Source: Falsiroseomonas algicola
GTDB lineage: Bacteria; Pseudomonadota; Alphaproteobacteria; Acetobacterales; Acetobacteraceae
Assembly (NCBI RefSeq): GCF_011040385.1
Contig: NZ_JAAIKB010000001.1
Span: 682,001 to 746,000 of the forward strand
DNA: 64,000 nt
Direction: 5' to 3'
Shown: positions 61,589-64,000 of the stretch, piece after piece
How positions within the stretch are numbered: the stretch's first letter is position 1
How the letters are laid out: each line of letters starts with the position of its first letter
Translations under genes and position numbers: made by a program
The notes under the pieces: generated by a model
Databases searched by the model: none
What the model was told of the DNA's origin: nothing
The model's input: only the letters and a program-made list of their open reading frames with translations

Positions 61589-62545
61589 TCACCCCGGCAG
61601 CACCGGCGCATCCCGCGGCGTCAGCGCGCGCCCCGGCCCCAGCGCCCATTCCGCGATCTCGTCCCGCCGCGCGAACCACACGCCAGGGTGCTTCCCCGCC
61701 CAATCCAGGAAGCGCTGGACGGAGGGGATCACCGCCGGCCGCCCCGCGACGAAATCATGCAGCGGCACGCTCATCATCCGCCGGCGGGTCGCGCCTTCCT
61801 CGTAGAGCACCTCGAATTCCTGCCGCAGCATCTGCTCGTAATCGTCCAGGCTGCGCTGCTGGTTCTGGAAGAAGTTGAGGTCGTTGACGTGCCCCATATA
61901 GGGCACCAGGCACAGCTCCTTGTCGCCATTCACCACCTGGATCCAGGGCTCGTCGCGGGAACGGTCGTCGATGGAGTAGATGAGGCCGAGTTCCTGCAGC
62001 AGGTCGTTGGTGTTCACGCTGCCCTGCAGCCCCTGCGCGTTGAAGCCCTTGGGCCAGAGGCCGGTCGCATTCCGCAGCGCCTCGAACCCCTCCCGCAGGA
62101 ACTCCCGCTCCTGGGCCTTCGGCAGGTGGTATTGTGGCGCGTGGCGGATGGCGCGGCCGCCGGCCTCATGCCCGCGCTCCACGATCTCCCGCGCCAGCTC
62201 CGGATAGCGGCGGATGCTCTCCCCGATCATGAAGGAGGAGACGCGGATGCCGAGGCGGTCGAACAGGTCCAGCAGCCGCGGCACGCCTTCCTTTGCGCCA
62301 TAGGTGCGGCCCTGGATCATCGGCAGGTTCGGGAAGCGCTGCCCCGCCTGGGGCGTGCCGGGCGGGCCGTTCTGCCACATGGCGGGCTGGCCGCCATCGG
62401 CCTCGAACATCATGCAGACGCCGATGGCGAGGCGCGCACCACCCGGCCAGAAGGGCCCGCGTGGCCGCCTGGCCGGCTGCGCCAGGGCGGGCGAGGCCAG
62501 CAACCCCGCCGCCGCGCCCATCACCACCCGCCTGCCGATCGCCAT
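61589..62545 (-). CDS. Exported polysaccharide deacetylase-family protein
   Basis: 318 aa with a signal (GRRVVMGAAAGLLASPALAQ) and the NodB-like fold: LAIGVCMMFEADGG, YGAKEGVPRLLDLFDRLGIRVSSFMIGESI (in pieces), EIVERGHEAGGRAIRHAPQY (metal His region), VPLHDFVAGRPA. The subgroup is the PuuE/DUF2334-like one that trims N-acyl groups or ring amides. Substrate unknown. It ends 209 bp from the propeller-like gene. Confidence 0.82.
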   Translation of the reverse strand: MAIGRRVVMGAAAGLLASPALAQPARRPRGPFWPGGARLAIGVCMMFEADGGQPAMWQNGPPGTPQAGQRFPNLPMIQGRTYGAKEGVPRLLDLFDRLGIRVSSFMIGESIRRYPELAREIVERGHEAGGRAIRHAPQYHLPKAQEREFLREGFEALRNATGLWPKGFNAQGLQGSVNTNDLLQELGLIYSIDDRSRDEPWIQVVNGDKELCLVPYMGHVNDLNFFQNQQRSLDDYEQMLRQEFEVLYEEGATRRRMMSVPLHDFVAGRPAVIPSVQRFLDWAGKHPGVWFARRDEIAEWALGPGRALTPRDAPVLPG

Positions 62546-62598
62546 CCCGCCTCTCCCGTCGTTGCGTGGGCGGCAGATCGGGGGCGGTCAGGGAAGGG

Positions 62599-63075
62599 TC
62601 AAGCCTCCAGCCCCCGCGCCACGCCGACCAACTGGTCCAGCGCCGCGCCCCAGCCATGCTCGAACCCCATCGCCGCGTGCCGCTCCCGGTCCGCATCGTC
62701 CTTGTGCATGACGCGCGCGGTGTAGCGCGTGCCCTCGGCCACTTCCTCGAAGGTCAGCACCGCCGTGACGAAGGGGTTGGGCCGCGGCCGGAAGCCGGGC
62801 AGCAGCGCATCCGTCCAGACCAGGCGGGAATGCGGCACCACCTCCAGCCAGCAGCCCGGCGGCTCATCCATCACCTGGCCCTCGGGGCTTTCCATCACGG
62901 TGTGGAAGATGCCGCCGGGGCGAAGGTCCACCTCCGCATGGATCGTCTTCCAGGGATGCGGCGTGAACCAGCGCACCAGCAGCGCGGGCTCCGTCCAGCA
63001 GCGCCAGACCAGCCGGGGCGGCACCGCCACCACGCGGGTGAAGACCAGGTCGAGATCCTGGGCCGCGTCAGCCAT
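62599..63075 (-). CDS. SRPBCC (AHSA1-type) domain protein
   Basis: 158 aa: DLDLVFTRVVAVPPRLVWRCWTEPALLVRWF (in pieces), LRPGGIFHTVMESPEG, SRLVWTDALLPGFRP, TRYTARVMHKDDADRERHAAMGFEHGWG (in pieces), a typical AHSA1/START-like small-ligand-binding fold. Start ATG 63075 follows AAGGAGGAG and overlaps the ArsR gene by 8 bases. Such ArsR/SRPBCC pairs are widespread, and the ligand is usually unknown. Confidence 0.88.
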   Translation of the reverse strand: MADAAQDLDLVFTRVVAVPPRLVWRCWTEPALLVRWFTPHPWKTIHAEVDLRPGGIFHTVMESPEGQVMDEPPGCWLEVVPHSRLVWTDALLPGFRPRPNPFVTAVLTFEEVAEGTRYTARVMHKDDADRERHAAMGFEHGWGAALDQLVGVARGLEA

Positions 63076-63415
63076 GGTCGTTCTCCTCCTTGTGCAGTTG
63101 CAGGGCGAGGGCCTCCAGCCGGTCCAGCCGCCCCTCCCAGGCCGCGCGCTGCCGCGCCAGCCACTGCTCCGTCTCCGCCAGCGCCGCCGCATTCAGCGTG
63201 CAGGTGCGAACCCGCCCGGTCTTGCGGCTGGCCACCAGCCCGCTGCCCTCCAGCACCCGCAGGTGCTGCAGCAGCGTCGGCATGGCCAGGGTGAACGGCG
63301 CGGCAAGGTCGGAGACGGAAGCCGGCCCCTGCACCAGCCGCGCCACGATGGCGCGGCGGGTCGGGTCCGACAGGGCATGGAAGGCGCGGTCCAGCACCGC
63401 CTGATGGTTAGTCAT
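63068..63415 (-). CDS. ArsR-family transcriptional regulator
   Basis: 115 aa winged helix: VLDRAFHALSDPTRRAIVARLVQG, SVSDLAAPFTLAMPTLLQHLRVLEGSGLVASRKTGRVRTCTL (in pieces). It has no cysteine metal site of the ArsR/SmtB type, matching the subgroup that pairs with AHSA1 proteins. Probably represses its own operon. Only 112 bp separate its start from the divergent DUF1826 gene. Confidence 0.9.
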   Translation of the reverse strand: MTNHQAVLDRAFHALSDPTRRAIVARLVQGPASVSDLAAPFTLAMPTLLQHLRVLEGSGLVASRKTGRVRTCTLNAAALAETEQWLARQRAAWEGRLDRLEALALQLHKEENDHG

Positions 63416-63497
63416 TTGCCTATCTATCCCGACAGCATCGCTGCCGTCCAGTCACGCGCCCGTCACCTCGCCCTTGCAGCCGGGATCGCATCAGTTA

Positions 63498-63512
63498 TGT
63501 TATACTGTACCA
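63498..63512. promoter_or_regulatory. Zur-like operator overlapping a TATACT -10 element
   Basis: TGTTATACTGTACCA is an imperfect 15-bp palindrome close to the alphaproteobacterial Zur consensus TGTTATANTATAACA (12 of 15). TATACT (63501-63506) inside it would be the -10 of the DUF1826 gene, so binding would block polymerase. DUF1826 genes are known members of Zur regulons, which supports the call. Confidence 0.6.
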
Positions 63513-63527
63513 TTCGGACACGCCGTG

Positions 63528-64000
63528 ATGCCGCTCGACCTCGCCGACAGCCCCTCCCCCCTTTCCGCCATGGCCGCCCTCGCCCCCGTGCTGCGGGATG
63601 GCAGCAACGTGGCGGCCTGGCACCGCGCCCTGCCGGTCTGCCTCTTCGCCGGCCTGACGCCCCTGCTGGCCCGAGGCCCCTTCGTCGCGATCGCGGAGGA
63701 TGCGCCGGACGCGGCCCTCGCCACCCTCGCCCGTAACCTGCCACTGCCGGAGATGCTGCGCGCCGACATCGCGGCGCTGGCCACCACCTTCGCCGCCCTG
63801 GTCGGCCAGGACCGGGTCCGCATCCGGCTGGAGGCGCTGCGCGGCCGCGGCTGCCATCGCTGGCACGCCGATGCGGTCGGGCTCCGCCTGCTCTGCACCT
63901 ATGCCGGCCCGGGCACCGAATGGCTCGACCTCACCGGCGGCGCCGCCCTCGCCCGCCGGCTCGACCCCGCCCACCTGATGATGCAGCCCGAACGCCTCGG
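63528..64000 (+). CDS. DUF1826 protein (partial, cut by the window end)
   Basis: The first 157 residues are visible and the gene continues past 64000. The DUF1826 landmarks are RADIAALATTFAALVGQDRVRIRLEALRG (in pieces) and the CHRWHADAVGLRLLCTYAGPGTEWLD block (in pieces) with its HxD and PGTEW motifs. The family is found in zinc-starvation regulons with COG0523/ZinT-type genes and is thought to help in zinc handling. Start ATG 63528 (GTG at 63525 also possible), just below a Zur-like box. Confidence 0.87.
   Translation, partial: MPLDLADSPSPLSAMAALAPVLRDGSNVAAWHRALPVCLFAGLTPLLARGPFVAIAEDAPDAALATLARNLPLPEMLRADIAALATTFAALVGQDRVRIRLEALRGRGCHRWHADAVGLRLLCTYAGPGTEWLDLTGGAALARRLDPAHLMMQPERL

Overview
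The window is strongly GC-rich (roughly 70% by eye) and densely coded, with most neighbouring genes joined by 4-bp ATGA/GTGA overlaps. The gene set fits a heterotrophic alphaproteobacterium, most likely an Acetobacteraceae (Roseomonas-like) soil or water organism. It includes a serC-serA pair followed by hisZ-purA, a protocatechuate pca operon with a PcaD-PcaC fusion, AtzE/AtzG-type amidase genes, a Bug-family and a TRAP-type solute receptor, an alphaproteobacterial Fur-type box and a CtrA-type motif. This placement is inference; there is no rRNA in view. No insertion sequence, integrase, phage gene or CRISPR array was seen.

Layout, left to right. (1) 1-3.7 kb: end of a peptide-type ABC importer fused by overlaps to an AtzG/AtzE amidase pair. 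(2) 3.7-7.3 kb: iron-siderophore ABC importer on the minus strand behind a perfect Fur-type palindrome. (3) 7.3-14.1 kb: CDP-deoxysugar operon (rfbF, rfbG, C-methyltransferase, 3,5-epimerase, reductase) led by a TPR/GT41 protein glycosyltransferase. (4) 14.2-20.6 kb: second peptide-type ABC importer with an FMN monooxygenase. (5) 20.9-26.2 kb: VOC protein, LOV blue-light hybrid histidine kinase, rpoH with a triplicated 3' end, rluD-type gene, two small genes and tRNA-Glu(CTC).

(6) 26.3-33.7 kb is the most striking region. It holds an NHLP/NHLM-type export operon: an HlyD-like adaptor, an ABC transporter with an intact C39 peptidase domain, and a second ABC transporter with a large N-terminal extension. 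Downstream lies a separately promoted small RTX protein that carries a textbook double-glycine leader. The likely reading is that the C39 transporter trims and exports this Ca-binding repeat protein, a cargo unlike the peptides usually assigned to this transporter class.

(7) 33.8-35.9 kb: MFS exporter, PAT-type acetyltransferase, then a 0.4-kb gene graveyard made of purA and acetyltransferase fragments. The mirror relic (a dead acetyltransferase start) lies downstream of the intact purA at 44.2 kb, implying an old inverted duplication of a purA-acetyltransferase block in which each copy kept one gene. (8) 35.9-44.1 kb: Bug receptor, serC-serA, two unknown genes, a secreted intradiol dioxygenase, hisZ-purA. 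(9) 44.5-49.4 kb: 2-keto-3-deoxygalactonate kinase and aldolase with a TRAP transporter, and a rhodanese. (10) 49.5-55.4 kb: pcaF, pcaL, pcaH, pcaG, pcaB and a single-domain response regulator. (11) 55.4-64 kb: oxidoreductase, PNPOx-like, DUF3253, DUF1499 genes, an SbmA/YddA-type ABC transporter, an unknown beta-propeller-like lipoprotein, a polysaccharide deacetylase, an ArsR/SRPBCC pair, and the start of a DUF1826 gene behind a Zur-like box.
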